Of a DNA stretch of 64,000 nt, positions 43,004 through 51,720 are shown one piece after another. The stretch lies in the NCBI GenBank assembly GCA_964473255.1, contig CAYYOT010000001.1:62001-126000 (forward strand), in the 5' to 3' direction. Source of the DNA: Kuafuiihalomonas sp964473255. Lineage in GTDB: Bacteria > Myxococcota > Kuafuiibacteriia > Kuafuiibacteriales > Kuafuiibacteriaceae. The translations under genes and the position numbers were made by a program. The notes below the pieces were generated by a model. That model had not been told where the DNA came from. It worked only from the letters and a program-made list of their open reading frames with translations, and did not search any database. Within the stretch, counting starts at the first letter, position 1; each line of letters starts with the position of its first letter.

Positions 43004-43035
43004 GGAGACAGGTTCAATGGCATTAGCCTGTCTCC
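43004..43035. repeat. 9-bp inverted repeat abutting the hydrolase start codon
   Basis: GGAGACAGG (43004-43012) and CCTGTCTCC (43027-43035) pair perfectly around a 14-base loop, and the last base touches the ATG at 43036. As RNA the hairpin would occupy the ribosome-landing site, which has no obvious Shine-Dalgarno of its own. As DNA it could be an operator. It could also help end the upstream peroxidase transcript. Confidence 0.5.
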
Positions 43036-43827
43036 ATGGGCGAAGTTCAGCGGGCCGATGGCGCCGTCCACTTCTCGGTCAGTGGGGAAGGACCCCCGCT
43101 CGTGCTGACCCACAGTTTCTTGTGCTCGGGAGACATGTGGGCTCCGGTCATTCCGGAGCTCGATCGGCGGTTCCGCGTCATCAACGTCGACCTCCGCGGT
43201 CACGGTTCTTCGGGACCATGGCGAAACTCGTGGACCATCTGGGACCTCGCCGAAGACGTGGTTGCCGTTCTCGATGAGCTCCAGCTCGCTTCAGCCCATT
43301 GGTGCGGACTATCGATCGGGGGGATGCTCTCCATGCGGGCGGCCCTTCGCTGGCCCGACCGAGTCGACTCGCTTATGATTTTGGACTCGGCGGCTGGGGT
43401 CGACGGCTTCTTTCGTCGCTTGGAGCTGTCGTCCATGGGCGCGGTTGCCGGCTTGTGCGGCTTTCGGCCTCTCCGCAACCAGGTGGCCAAGAACATGTTC
43501 GGCAAGACGACGCTTCGGTCCAGGACCGAGCTGGTTCGGCAATGGACCGACCGGTGGGCGATGCTGGATGTGCCGTCGATGCTCGTTGGGCTGCGTGCCC
43601 TCGTCCGTCGAGAATCCATCTTGCCCGAGCTTTCTCGGGTGAAAAAGCCGACGGTGGTGCTCGTCGGGGAAGAGGACGCGGCTCAGCCGGTCGCGCGCTC
43701 GGTCGAGATCCAGGAGGCGATCGACGGATCCCGGCTGGTCGTGCTGCCCAAGGCCGGCCACCTCAGTGTGCTGGAGACGCCGGAGGCCGTGAGCGAATCC
43801 TTGCTCGATTTCTTGGCCGGGCGGTAG
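43036..43827 (+). CDS. Alpha/beta hydrolase (3-oxoadipate enol-lactonase/peroxidase-like group)
   Basis: A 263-residue cytoplasmic hydrolase. The nucleophile elbow GLSIGG holds Ser93; the oxyanion strand is VLTHSFLCSGDMW and the DLRGHGSSG motif follows. The C-terminal EEDAAQPVARS and PKAGHLSVLETPE provide the acid and catalytic His. LSIGGML and the overall pattern resemble PcaD and related esterases, but the substrate is not known. ATG at 43036 directly follows a 9-bp inverted repeat. It converges on fadA with only four bases between the stops. Confidence 0.85.
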   Translation: MGEVQRADGAVHFSVSGEGPPLVLTHSFLCSGDMWAPVIPELDRRFRVINVDLRGHGSSGPWRNSWTIWDLAEDVVAVLDELQLASAHWCGLSIGGMLSMRAALRWPDRVDSLMILDSAAGVDGFFRRLELSSMGAVAGLCGFRPLRNQVAKNMFGKTTLRSRTELVRQWTDRWAMLDVPSMLVGLRALVRRESILPELSRVKKPTVVLVGEEDAAQPVARSVEIQEAIDGSRLVVLPKAGHLSVLETPEAVSESLLDFLAGR

Positions 43828-43831
43828 TCGC

Positions 43832-45004
43832 CTATGGGAGCTCGAAGAGACCGGCCGCGCCCATTCCGCCGCCGATGCACATGGAGGCGACGCCGAAGCG
43901 CGTGCCGCGCCGGCGCATCTCCGCCAGCAGGTCGGCAGTGATCCGAGCGCCGGTGCACCCCAAAGGGTGCCCGATGGCGATCGCGCCGCCGTTAACGTTC
44001 AGTTTGTCGTCGGGGATGCCCAGCTCTCGCTGACAGTACGTGGCCTGCGCCGCGAACGCCTCGTTGATCTCGAACAGCCCGATGTCCTCGAGCTTCAAAT
44101 CGACGAGCTCGAGCAGGCCGCGAATGGCGGGCACGGGCCCGATCCCCATGATGTCCGGGGGAACGCCCTTCACCATGAAGGCACGCATGCGCCCGATGGG
44201 AGTGACGCCGAGGTCTTTCGCTTTTCTCTCGGAAAGCAGTACGGCCGCCGCCGCCCCGTCGTTCATCGGCGACGAGTTTCCGGCGGTGACCGTTCCCCCC
44301 TGACTGAAGACCGGACGCAGCTTGGCCAACGCCTCCAGCGTGCTATCGGGTCGAGGGCACTCATCGCGTTCGAACGTAACGGTATCGACTCCGTTTGCGG
44401 TGGGGACCCGTGCCGAGACGGCGACCGTTTGCTCCCGAAAGCGCCCCTTCTCCAGAGCCTCCGTCGCCTTCTGATGAGATCGTAGTGCGAACTCGTCCTG
44501 CGCCTCGCGGCTGATCTCGAAGCGCTTGGCGACGCGCTCCGCGGTGTGACCCATGCTGATGTAGACCTCGGGGAACTGCTCGACCAGCTCCGGGTTCAGG
44601 CTGACCTTGTTCCCGCCCATCGGCACCATCGACATCGACTCCGTACCGCCGCCGACCACGCAGTCGTAAAGTCCACCGTGAATGGCGAGAGCGCCGTGCG
44701 CGATGGCTTGAAGACCGCTCGAGCAGAAACGATTGACGGTCTCGCCCGCCACCGTGTCGGGCAGGCCGGCCAAGAAGACGGCGTTCCGCGCGACGTTCAG
44801 ACCTTGCTCGGCCTCGGGCATCGCGCACCCCAAGATGACGTCCTCGACGTCTTTGCCTTCGAGATTATCGACGCGAGCGACCGCCTCCTTGATGGCGATG
44901 CCCGCCAGGTCGTCCGGTCGCGTGTGCTTCAGGGTCCCCTTGATCGCGCGTCCCACCGGAGTGCGGACCGCGCTGGCGACGATGACGTCGAATGGAAACT
45001 TCAT
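43832..45004 (-). CDS. fadA: Acetyl-CoA C-acyltransferase (3-ketoacyl-CoA thiolase)
   Basis: The last step of beta-oxidation: cleaves 3-ketoacyl-CoA with CoA to acetyl-CoA and a shortened acyl-CoA. At 390 residues it is normal. Nucleophile Cys94 lies in NRFCSSGLQAI; GQEI-type NEAFAAQ, GGAIAIGHPLGCTGAR and GGGMGAAGLFE carry the remaining active-site His and Cys. The ATG at 45004 (MKFPFDVIVASAVRTPVG) follows GAGGAGCG. It starts 11 bases after the fadN stop, forming the usual fadN-fadA pair. The product acetyl-CoA could enter the Pta-AckA route encoded elsewhere in the window. Confidence 0.96.
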   Translation of the reverse strand: MKFPFDVIVASAVRTPVGRAIKGTLKHTRPDDLAGIAIKEAVARVDNLEGKDVEDVILGCAMPEAEQGLNVARNAVFLAGLPDTVAGETVNRFCSSGLQAIAHGALAIHGGLYDCVVGGGTESMSMVPMGGNKVSLNPELVEQFPEVYISMGHTAERVAKRFEISREAQDEFALRSHQKATEALEKGRFREQTVAVSARVPTANGVDTVTFERDECPRPDSTLEALAKLRPVFSQGGTVTAGNSSPMNDGAAAAVLLSERKAKDLGVTPIGRMRAFMVKGVPPDIMGIGPVPAIRGLLELVDLKLEDIGLFEINEAFAAQATYCQRELGIPDDKLNVNGGAIAIGHPLGCTGARITADLLAEMRRRGTRFGVASMCIGGGMGAAGLFELP

Positions 45005-45015
45005 AGGTTCGCTCC

Positions 45016-47379
45016 TCAGTTCCTTAGCGGCTTGTTGTTCATGAGTAGGCTTTGGATGCGAGCTTGGGTTTTCTCTTCGCCACACAGCGACAAGAACGCC
45101 TCGCGCTCGAGGTCGAGATAGTGCTGCTCGGTGAGCTGCGTCCCCGCCAGCACGTTTCCTCCGCAGAGAATGTGGGCAAGCTTCCTCGCGATGAGCGCGT
45201 CATGCTCGGAGGCGAATCCGCCTTCTTGCATGCTCCAAACGCGCATCCCGATCGTCTCTGCGGCGTCGAGCCCGACCGCCGAGAGGAACTGGGGTCGAGG
45301 CGGACGGTACCCGGCCCGAGCCAAGCCGAGGGCCCGGTTCTTCGCGTGGAAGAGCAGTCGATCTCGGTTCAGGCTAATGCCGTCGCTGGAGAGAAGGTAG
45401 CGCAGCAGCCGAGCCTCTTCGGCGCCAGTCGCGACCTTGGCCGTTGCGATGTTCAGCGACGCCTGGCCGATCAGGGGCAGGGGGTCGACTTCCTTCACGT
45501 CGGCCACCGGCCCGATCCAGCGCTCGACCATGCGCAGGCAGCCGCCTCCGGCCGGTACGAGGCCGGCGCCGACTTCGACCAGACCCATGTAGGTTTCGGC
45601 GTGAGCCTCACAGGCGTCGGCGGCCATCGCGAGCTCGGCGCAGCCGCCGAAGGTGAACTGGAAGGGGGCCGCGACTACCGGCACCCGTGCATACCGCAGG
45701 CCCTGAAGGGCGTCCTGAAGCGCCTTGATGGCGCCTCCGATCATGTCCCACTGCTGCTGCTGCGCACCCATGAAGATCAGCATGAGGTTGGCGCCCGCGC
45801 CAAAGTGCTGGCCGTCATTCCCGATGACTAGAGCTTCGAAGTTCTTCTCGGCCTCGACGACGCCCTCGTTCATCATTTTGACGACGTCGTCGTCGATCGT
45901 GTTCATCTTAGTGTGCACTTGGAGGCACAGCGCGCCGTCGCCGAGGTCGACCAGGCTCGCGCCCAAGTTCTGTTTGACGACGTTCGTCTTGTTTTCCTTC
46001 AGGGCGGCAAGCACCAAGTGCTGCGGATCTCGGGGAACGAGCGGCGTGTTGCCGGTTTGCACGTCGTAGTAGGTTTGCTCGGACAGCGGCCCGGCGTAGA
46101 AACTCTCTCGGCCCGACGCGAGCATCTTGGTGACCGAGGCGGGGACTTCGACTCCGTCGGCCTGCATGCGCTCGACCGAGGCCTGGACGCCGATCGCGTC
46201 CCAGACCTCGAAGGGGCCCAGGTCCCAGTTGAAGCCCCAGCGCATCGCTCGGTCGATCTGCACGATGTCGTCGGAGATCTCGGGTATCGAGCGCGCGGCG
46301 TAGGAGAGCGTGTGGGCAAGGGCGGTCCAGGCAAACTTGGCGGCGGGGTCGTCGCCGGCGATCAACGTCTTCACGCGCTCGCCCGGGTCGTCGACGTTTC
46401 GTGCCGCCCCGATGGAGTCGAATCGGACCTTCTTTTGCTCGCGGTATTCGCCGGTCTCGTAGTCGTAGACGAGGATGTCCTTGCCGACCTTCTTGTAGAA
46501 GCCCGCGCCCGACTTTCGCCCGAGAGCTCCGGCTCCGACCAGTTGCTGAATCCACTCCGGCGTGGCGAAGATGTCTCGTTCCGGATCGTCGGTCAGGTTG
46601 TCGTAGCAGTTTTGGGCGACGTGCAAGAAGGTGTCGAGTCCGACGACGTCTGCAGTTTGGAACGCGGCGGACTTGGGGCGCGCCATCGGCTGTCCGGCGA
46701 TCTTGTCGACTTCTTCGATCGACAGTCCCTGGGTCTGCATCAGCCGAATGGCCTTCATGATGGCGAAGATGCCGATGCGATTGGCCACGAAGTTGACCGT
46801 GTCTTTGCCGTACACCACGCCCTTGCCGAGAAACTCTCCGAAGCGAGCCGCCTGGTCGATGATCTCAGGCTTGGTATCGGGTCCGGGAATGATCTCCAGC
46901 AGCCGCATGTAGCGAACGGGGTTGAAGAAGTGCAGGACCAGGAAACGTTCCTTCAGTGAGGGACCGAAGTCCCGGGTCATGGACTCGATCTTCAGACCGC
47001 TCGTGTTCGAAGCGAGGATCGCGTGCTCGGGCAGGACTTTTTCCACCCGGGCAAACAGGCTGCGCTTGATGTCGACGTTCTCTACGACGGCCTCGATCAC
47101 GAGGTCGCATTCGCTCAGTCGGTCGAGATGGTCGTCGAAGTTGCCCGGCTGGATCAGCTTGGCGATCGATGGATCGTAGAAGACCGCAGGCTTGGCCTTG
47201 AGGGCCGCCTTGAGCGCGGACTCGGCCAGGCGATTTCGGTCGTTCGGGTCATCCGATGCGTCCCGCGGGACGATGTCGAGAAGGTGGGTGCGGATGCCCG
47301 CCCCGGCGAGGTGAGCGGCGATGCCGGTCCCCATGACGCCGGCCCCCAGGACCGCAGCGGATCGTATGCTTTCTGCCAT
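45016..47379 (-). CDS. fadN: 3-hydroxyacyl-CoA dehydrogenase / enoyl-CoA hydratase, FadN type
   Basis: A 787-residue bifunctional beta-oxidation enzyme. The dehydrogenase comes first: NAD site AAVLGAGVMGTGIAAHLAGA, then VIEAVVENVDIKRSLFARV, ASNTSGLKI and HFFNPVRYMRLLEII. The crotonase-like hydratase comes last (about 480-787: FEALVIGNDGQHFGAGANLM, VVAAPFQFTFGGCAELAMAA, VEVGAGLVPAGGGCLRMVE). This order is that of B. subtilis FadN, the reverse of E. coli FadB. The ATG at 47379 (MAESIRSAAVLGAG) was chosen over a longer frame that lacks similarity. Two Gly-rich residues of the hydratase oxyanion hole appear intact. Operon with fadA. Confidence 0.94.
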   Translation of the reverse strand: MAESIRSAAVLGAGVMGTGIAAHLAGAGIRTHLLDIVPRDASDDPNDRNRLAESALKAALKAKPAVFYDPSIAKLIQPGNFDDHLDRLSECDLVIEAVVENVDIKRSLFARVEKVLPEHAILASNTSGLKIESMTRDFGPSLKERFLVLHFFNPVRYMRLLEIIPGPDTKPEIIDQAARFGEFLGKGVVYGKDTVNFVANRIGIFAIMKAIRLMQTQGLSIEEVDKIAGQPMARPKSAAFQTADVVGLDTFLHVAQNCYDNLTDDPERDIFATPEWIQQLVGAGALGRKSGAGFYKKVGKDILVYDYETGEYREQKKVRFDSIGAARNVDDPGERVKTLIAGDDPAAKFAWTALAHTLSYAARSIPEISDDIVQIDRAMRWGFNWDLGPFEVWDAIGVQASVERMQADGVEVPASVTKMLASGRESFYAGPLSEQTYYDVQTGNTPLVPRDPQHLVLAALKENKTNVVKQNLGASLVDLGDGALCLQVHTKMNTIDDDVVKMMNEGVVEAEKNFEALVIGNDGQHFGAGANLMLIFMGAQQQQWDMIGGAIKALQDALQGLRYARVPVVAAPFQFTFGGCAELAMAADACEAHAETYMGLVEVGAGLVPAGGGCLRMVERWIGPVADVKEVDPLPLIGQASLNIATAKVATGAEEARLLRYLLSSDGISLNRDRLLFHAKNRALGLARAGYRPPRPQFLSAVGLDAAETIGMRVWSMQEGGFASEHDALIARKLAHILCGGNVLAGTQLTEQHYLDLEREAFLSLCGEEKTQARIQSLLMNNKPLRN

Positions 47380-47516
47380 CGAGTTCTTGCCTCCGGGCGC
47401 GGGATGCCGCGCCACGTCATTTCTAGGCACTCCCCGACGCGTGCGGCAAGCCCATCTCATCGGGTCGGTCCGATTGTTTGGACTGCCTGCCTTCGGCTGC
47501 GGGCATCGCCCCCCGA

Positions 47517-48911
47517 TCAGTCGAGGCGAAGGGTGACGTAACGGAGCTGGGATTGGTTTTCGACCTGAAAGACCACCGCATCGCCCGAGCCGAGGCTGTC
47601 CAACCAGGTTGCGAGCTGCTCGAAGCTCTGGACTTCCTGATTGTTGGCGCGGTGGATGATGTCGCCGGGGCGAAGAGGATGACCCGCGGACGAGACGGCG
47701 ACGAGAACCCCGCCTCGGACCCGGAGCTGCGGAATGAGCTGCATGAGGGTGTCGTCGAGAGTAACGGCCAGCACGCCGAGACGTGAGATCATGTGCTGGG
47801 ATGGGTCGAAGTCGAGGCTCAGACGCTCCAGCACGACCGGCTGCTCGGTCACGGTCGCCGTCAGCCGCCGCTCCTGCCCGTCCCGCAAGACCCTCATATC
47901 GATCTTCCCGCCGATCGGCCCGTGGTAGATGTTCACTTCGAACTGGCGTGCGTTCTCGATCGGCTTGCCTTCAAGCTCGACGATCACGTCGCCGACCTTG
48001 AGACCCGCTTGATCTGCGGGAGAGTTGGGAATCACATCCGCCACGATCGCGCCCCACGGTCGGGTCAGGCCCAGTCCGCTCGCCATGGCCGGCCGGATGC
48101 TCTGGGTGAGGGCGCCGATGGTTCCCCGGCGGACGCGGCCGTACTTCTTGAGCTGAAGATAGACGCTCCGGACGATGTTGCTGGGGACGGCGAAGCCGAC
48201 GCCGTCACTGCCGCCGCTGAGAGACAGGATCAACGTGTTGATGCCGACCATGCGGCCGTCCGAGTCGACGAGCGGTCCACCGCTGTTCCCGGGATTGATC
48301 GAGGCATCGGTTTGCAGGTAGACGACCGGATCGTCCGGCCGAAGCTGGCGTGAGATGGCGCTGACCACGCCCATGGTTACCGAACCTTCGAGGCCCAGAG
48401 GGCTTCCGAATGCCCAGACCAGCTGGCCGCGCTTCACCTTGTCCGAGTCGGCGACCGGCAAGACCGCCTCGACCTTGGCGTCGACCTTGAGGAGCGCGAG
48501 ATCGGTCTGCAGGTCGATGCCTTCGATCTCGGCTTTGACCCTTCGACCTTGCGGCTTCACCGCCGACTCGAAGCGCTCCTTGATGCTCGGGGGAAGGGGC
48601 ATGCGAACGAAGATGGACTGTGCGCCCTGCACCACGTGCGCGTTCGTGATGATGTGGCCCTCTTCATCGACGATGACGCCGGCGCCGGTCGAGCGCCGGC
48701 GGGCGAGCACCGTTCCGTCGGGGGTCGCGATCGGCGCATAGCCGCTCGTTTCCACCTGCACGACCGCGGTACTCACTCTGTTCGCGAGTTCCTCGATGTT
48801 GATGCTGATCTCGGCCAGACTCAGGGGCGAGCCGGCCGTAGCGGACTGCGGGCTGGACGCGCAGGCGGTGAGCAGCACGATCCAACCGGCGCGGAGCGGG
48901 TAAATCCCCAT
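47517..48911 (-). CDS. HtrA/DegP-type serine protease lipoprotein with two PDZ domains
   Basis: A 464-residue envelope protease. The lipoprotein signal ends at LLTAC (Cys17). Catalytic triad: His92 (ITNAHVV), Asp137 (LQTDLALLKV) and Ser210 (INPGNSGGPL). PDZ1 is about 265-360 (GAIVADVIPNSPADQAGLKV) and PDZ2 about 370-464 (GGVLVAVSSAGHPLRPGDII). DegP-like proteins refold or degrade damaged envelope proteins, here tethered by lipid. The ATG at 48911 (MGIYPLRAGW) gives a clean lipoprotein signal; a longer start has none. It is the last gene of a probable phytase-like / Nudix / HtrA operon (19- and 53-base gaps). Confidence 0.92.
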   Translation of the reverse strand: MGIYPLRAGWIVLLTACASSPQSATAGSPLSLAEISINIEELANRVSTAVVQVETSGYAPIATPDGTVLARRRSTGAGVIVDEEGHIITNAHVVQGAQSIFVRMPLPPSIKERFESAVKPQGRRVKAEIEGIDLQTDLALLKVDAKVEAVLPVADSDKVKRGQLVWAFGSPLGLEGSVTMGVVSAISRQLRPDDPVVYLQTDASINPGNSGGPLVDSDGRMVGINTLILSLSGGSDGVGFAVPSNIVRSVYLQLKKYGRVRRGTIGALTQSIRPAMASGLGLTRPWGAIVADVIPNSPADQAGLKVGDVIVELEGKPIENARQFEVNIYHGPIGGKIDMRVLRDGQERRLTATVTEQPVVLERLSLDFDPSQHMISRLGVLAVTLDDTLMQLIPQLRVRGGVLVAVSSAGHPLRPGDIIHRANNQEVQSFEQLATWLDSLGSGDAVVFQVENQSQLRYVTLRLD

Positions 48912-48964
48912 GGCGCCGGGACCGTAGCGGCAACGTCGACAGAACGCGAGCGTTCCCGCTCTGC

Positions 48965-49558
48965 TCAGGATCGAACCGGCGCAAGCGCGGACAGGAACTC
49001 CTCGAGCATGGCCAGAGTCAGGCCCCAGATCTGACGGCCATCGTAGTCGAAGCAGGGGAGAGTGTAGCTTCGGCCCTCCCATTCATAGTCGAGCGAGCCG
49101 CGTTCTGCTTCGTGGAGAAAATAGTCGACGGGAATCCAGACCGTCTCCTGGACCTCGCGAGAATCGGGTCGGGGCATGGTTTCGGCAGGCACCTGAAACA
49201 CGAAGGGGTGGATGACGAGCGGAGTGCGCCGTCCGCGGCGGGTGGCGTCTCGCGGGGACAAGGGGCTCAAGAGCTGCGTCGTCGCGAGATCGACGTCGAC
49301 CTCCTCTTTGGCTTCACGCATGGCGGCGTGCAGAGGACCGCCGTCGGCCGGCTCCACCCGGCCCCCGGGGAAGGCCATGTGCCCGGACCAGGGGTCGGAC
49401 GGTGAGTGGGCGCGGCGAATGAACAGAAGCGAGAGCTCCGGGGCATTGCGGAGGCACATGGCCACCGCCGCCTGTCGCGCCGAGACGGGGAAGCTTCCGT
49501 GGGCCGGCTCGAAGGATGCGAGCCGTTCGGAAACCAGGTCCAGCGTCATCCTCCGCAT
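48965..49558 (-). CDS. Nudix hydrolase, CoA pyrophosphatase (NudL)-like
   Basis: A 197-residue cytoplasmic hydrolase of nucleoside diphosphate-linked compounds. The Nudix box HMAFPGGRVEPADGGPLHAA followed by MREAKEEVDVDL is complete (REAKEE with upstream Gly). SFPVSARQAAVAMCLRNAPE and the later PLVIHPFVFQV resemble NudL/YeaB proteins that split CoA into 4'-phosphopantetheine and 3',5'-ADP. ATG at 49558 (MRRMTLD) is one of three possible starts; a TTG at 49579 and ATG at 49549 are the others. The gene lies between a phytase-like lipoprotein and the HtrA gene, on the same strand. Confidence 0.85.
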   Translation of the reverse strand: MRRMTLDLVSERLASFEPAHGSFPVSARQAAVAMCLRNAPELSLLFIRRAHSPSDPWSGHMAFPGGRVEPADGGPLHAAMREAKEEVDVDLATTQLLSPLSPRDATRRGRRTPLVIHPFVFQVPAETMPRPDSREVQETVWIPVDYFLHEAERGSLDYEWEGRSYTLPCFDYDGRQIWGLTLAMLEEFLSALAPVRS

Positions 49559-49598
49559 CTTGTGCGCGCCCGAGCTCAAGCCGCCGTATGGTAGCGCA

Positions 49599-50537
49599 TC
49601 ACTTCGGTCTGTCCGGTGAATTCGACGGTCCGGCCGGCGGCGCCCCGGGAACCGCCCACCGAATGACCTCCGTGGGCCCTCGCACGCCGCGCCAGTCGTT
49701 ATCGGTGATCATGACCCAGCCTCCGGAGGGACGGCGGGCCAGCCCTTCGAAGTTCGGAGGGGTGGCGTCGAAGCCGGGACGCAGGTCGCCCAGCCGCTCG
49801 ACCGACGCAGTCTTGGCATCGGGCTCCAATCGAAACCGCACCAAGAAGAGGACGTCGAAGTGTCGCTCGATGGCGTCGACCACGAGCGTCGGGCCGTCCC
49901 GAACGCAATCCAGTCCCGAGATCTTACCGGTGCCCGATGTTAGGTATACCTTGTAGGGGATCCAGCCATGCTCCGGATCATGAAGGCCGACGGGGGACCA
50001 CCGCCGCCCATCGTCTTCACGCACCATCTCGCTGGCGGCGACGATCGTACCGCCGACCTGACAGACGCCCTCGAGGCCTCGGTTCCGGTCGGGCGTGATA
50101 CCCCACGGCTCGTACGGGAACTCGAGGGACCGCAGGATTGTGGCCTTACCGGCGCCGATCTCGGCGAACAGAATGTGGTCGCTCGAGCGGGCGCGGTCGG
50201 CTTCGGTCGAAAAGATCAGCCGTCCATCGTCGGTGAACGCGAGGCCTTCCAGGTCGAGGGAGGGGTCGACGCCCTCGACCGGGATCGGGTCGCTCGCTCG
50301 GACTCCGCTCGTCGATGTATGGATGGGAATCAGGTGGTGCAGACGCTCCGCCACCGAGAGGTAGTCGTACGGTGCTCCTTTCGGGGCTTTCGTGAGGCCC
50401 GAAAGCCCCCGAAGTGCATCTCCAGGGAGGGCGATCCTCGAGATCCGGGGGACCGAAGCCGGCCGGGGTCCGGCGGGTGCCTTCGACGTGCATCCGGCAG
50501 CGACAAGACCGGCAAACACCACGCCCAGCGCGCGCAT
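49599..50537 (-). CDS. Esterase-like/phytase-type propeller lipoprotein
   Basis: A 312-residue lipoprotein: signal MRALGVVFAGLVAAGC with lipobox Cys16. The rest matches the 'esterase-like activity of phytase' domain: LDLEGLAFTDDGRLIFSTEA, RNRGLEGVCQVGGTIVAASE, DATPPNFEGLARRPSGGWVM and ITDNDWRGVRGPTEVIRW. This domain is a beta-propeller; enzymatic function is not well established. The ATG at 50537 was preferred over one 117 bases upstream because it begins the lipoprotein signal. It shares an 88-base divergent region with the RlmN-like gene and is 40 bases upstream of the Nudix gene. Confidence 0.85.
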   Translation of the reverse strand: MRALGVVFAGLVAAGCTSKAPAGPRPASVPRISRIALPGDALRGLSGLTKAPKGAPYDYLSVAERLHHLIPIHTSTSGVRASDPIPVEGVDPSLDLEGLAFTDDGRLIFSTEADRARSSDHILFAEIGAGKATILRSLEFPYEPWGITPDRNRGLEGVCQVGGTIVAASEMVREDDGRRWSPVGLHDPEHGWIPYKVYLTSGTGKISGLDCVRDGPTLVVDAIERHFDVLFLVRFRLEPDAKTASVERLGDLRPGFDATPPNFEGLARRPSGGWVMITDNDWRGVRGPTEVIRWAVPGAPPAGPSNSPDRPK

Positions 50538-50625
50538 CGCCCGGGACCTTGGCAGAAACGCCGTGGGCAGCAAACCGCGGGAAGACGCGCTTGCCGGGAC
50601 GGGGCGTCTCGTCGGATGTAGCGCC

Positions 50626-51720
50626 GTGGATCCGATTCGGGTCATGGGTCTCACCAGCGACGAGTTCGCTCAGGAGGCCAAAGAGCGAGTCGGTCGAGGC
50701 TCGGGCGTGGCCCGCCAGCTCTATCGATCCGCCCATTGCGAGGGCTCGCTGCCGCTCGACGATCTGGGGCTCTCGCCCCAGGCGGTGCTCCGCTGGCGTG
50801 CGGTGGCGGCATCCACACCGCTCGAAGTGGTTCGGACCGTCGCCGATACGTCCTTCGACGGCCGAGAGACCATCAAGGCCGTCATGCGCACCGAAGATGG
50901 TCTCGAGGTCGAGTGTGTTCGCATTCCCATGGGCCGGGACCGCTTCACGCTGTGCGTTTCCAGCCAGGTGGGCTGCCGGATGGCCTGCGCCTTCTGCGAG
51001 ACGGCGAAAATCGGGCTGGTGCGGAGCCTTCGGGCCGACGAGATCGTGGCCCAGGTGGTGACGGCCCGCTCGGCCCTCGGCTGGGACGTCAGCCACGTCG
51101 TCTTCATGGGCATGGGCGAGCCGCTCGACAACGCCGCGGCCCTCACCCAGGCGCTCCGCGTCTTGAACGACCGCCGAGGCCTCGGATTTGCGCAAACCCG
51201 GCTGACCGTCTGCACCGCTGGTCATGAACTGGGCCTGTCGACCCTCGAATCCCTCGGGTGGCGGCGGCTCGGTTTATCGGTGAGCCTCAACGGCACGACC
51301 GACGAGATCCGCAGTCGCATCATGCCTCTCAATCGGAGCGTCCCACTGAAGCGACTGTCCGCTGCGCTCGTCCGCTACCGACGCATGAGTCGGGCGGTTT
51401 TCTCCATCAACTATTGTTTGCTTCCCGATTGGAACGACACGCGGGAGGACGCGTCGCGCATCGCGGCTTTCTGCGGCCCCCTCGGCCGTTCGATCGTCCA
51501 CGTGATCCCATACAATCCGGGTACGAGGCCCCTGACCCGCGCTCCGCAAGACGTGGAGGTGGATCGCTTCTGTGACTGGCTTCGGGAAGAAGGCGTCCCC
51601 GTGCAGCAGCGTCGCATCAAAGGCCGCAGCGTCATGGCTGCGTGCGGGCAGCTGGGCAATCTCGAGCTCCGTTCGCGCCGGCAGCGAAGACTCGCCGTCT
51701 ATGAAGGCAGCTCGTCGTGA
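50626..51720 (+). CDS. RlmN-like radical SAM rRNA methyltransferase
   Basis: A 364-residue radical SAM enzyme of the RlmN/Cfr family, which methylates adenine 2503 of 23S rRNA (and tRNA) in E. coli. The 4Fe-4S cluster motif CRMACAFC gives Cys117, 121 and 124, preceded by SSQVG. VVFMGMGEPLDN, LSVSLNGTTDEIRSRIMPLN and the methyl-carrying Cys340 in MAACGQL are in place. GTG at 50626 or ATG at 50644 could be the start; GTG keeps more of the family N-terminus. The stop overlaps the dCTP deaminase start (GTGA). The LGL-type residues that would separate RlmN from Cfr cannot be assigned by eye, so rRNA specificity is presumed. Confidence 0.85.
   Translation: MDPIRVMGLTSDEFAQEAKERVGRGSGVARQLYRSAHCEGSLPLDDLGLSPQAVLRWRAVAASTPLEVVRTVADTSFDGRETIKAVMRTEDGLEVECVRIPMGRDRFTLCVSSQVGCRMACAFCETAKIGLVRSLRADEIVAQVVTARSALGWDVSHVVFMGMGEPLDNAAALTQALRVLNDRRGLGFAQTRLTVCTAGHELGLSTLESLGWRRLGLSVSLNGTTDEIRSRIMPLNRSVPLKRLSAALVRYRRMSRAVFSINYCLLPDWNDTREDASRIAAFCGPLGRSIVHVIPYNPGTRPLTRAPQDVEVDRFCDWLREEGVPVQQRRIKGRSVMAACGQLGNLELRSRRQRRLAVYEGSSS

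Noticed and set aside
41536..43203. Minus-strand frame opposite the di-heme lipoprotein
   Set aside because: Contains no domain; the plus strand has signal, lipobox and two heme motifs.
50626..51720. Cfr-type antibiotic resistance methyltransferase
   Set aside because: Only general RlmN/Cfr family motifs can be seen; nothing specific to Cfr, and its context is housekeeping.
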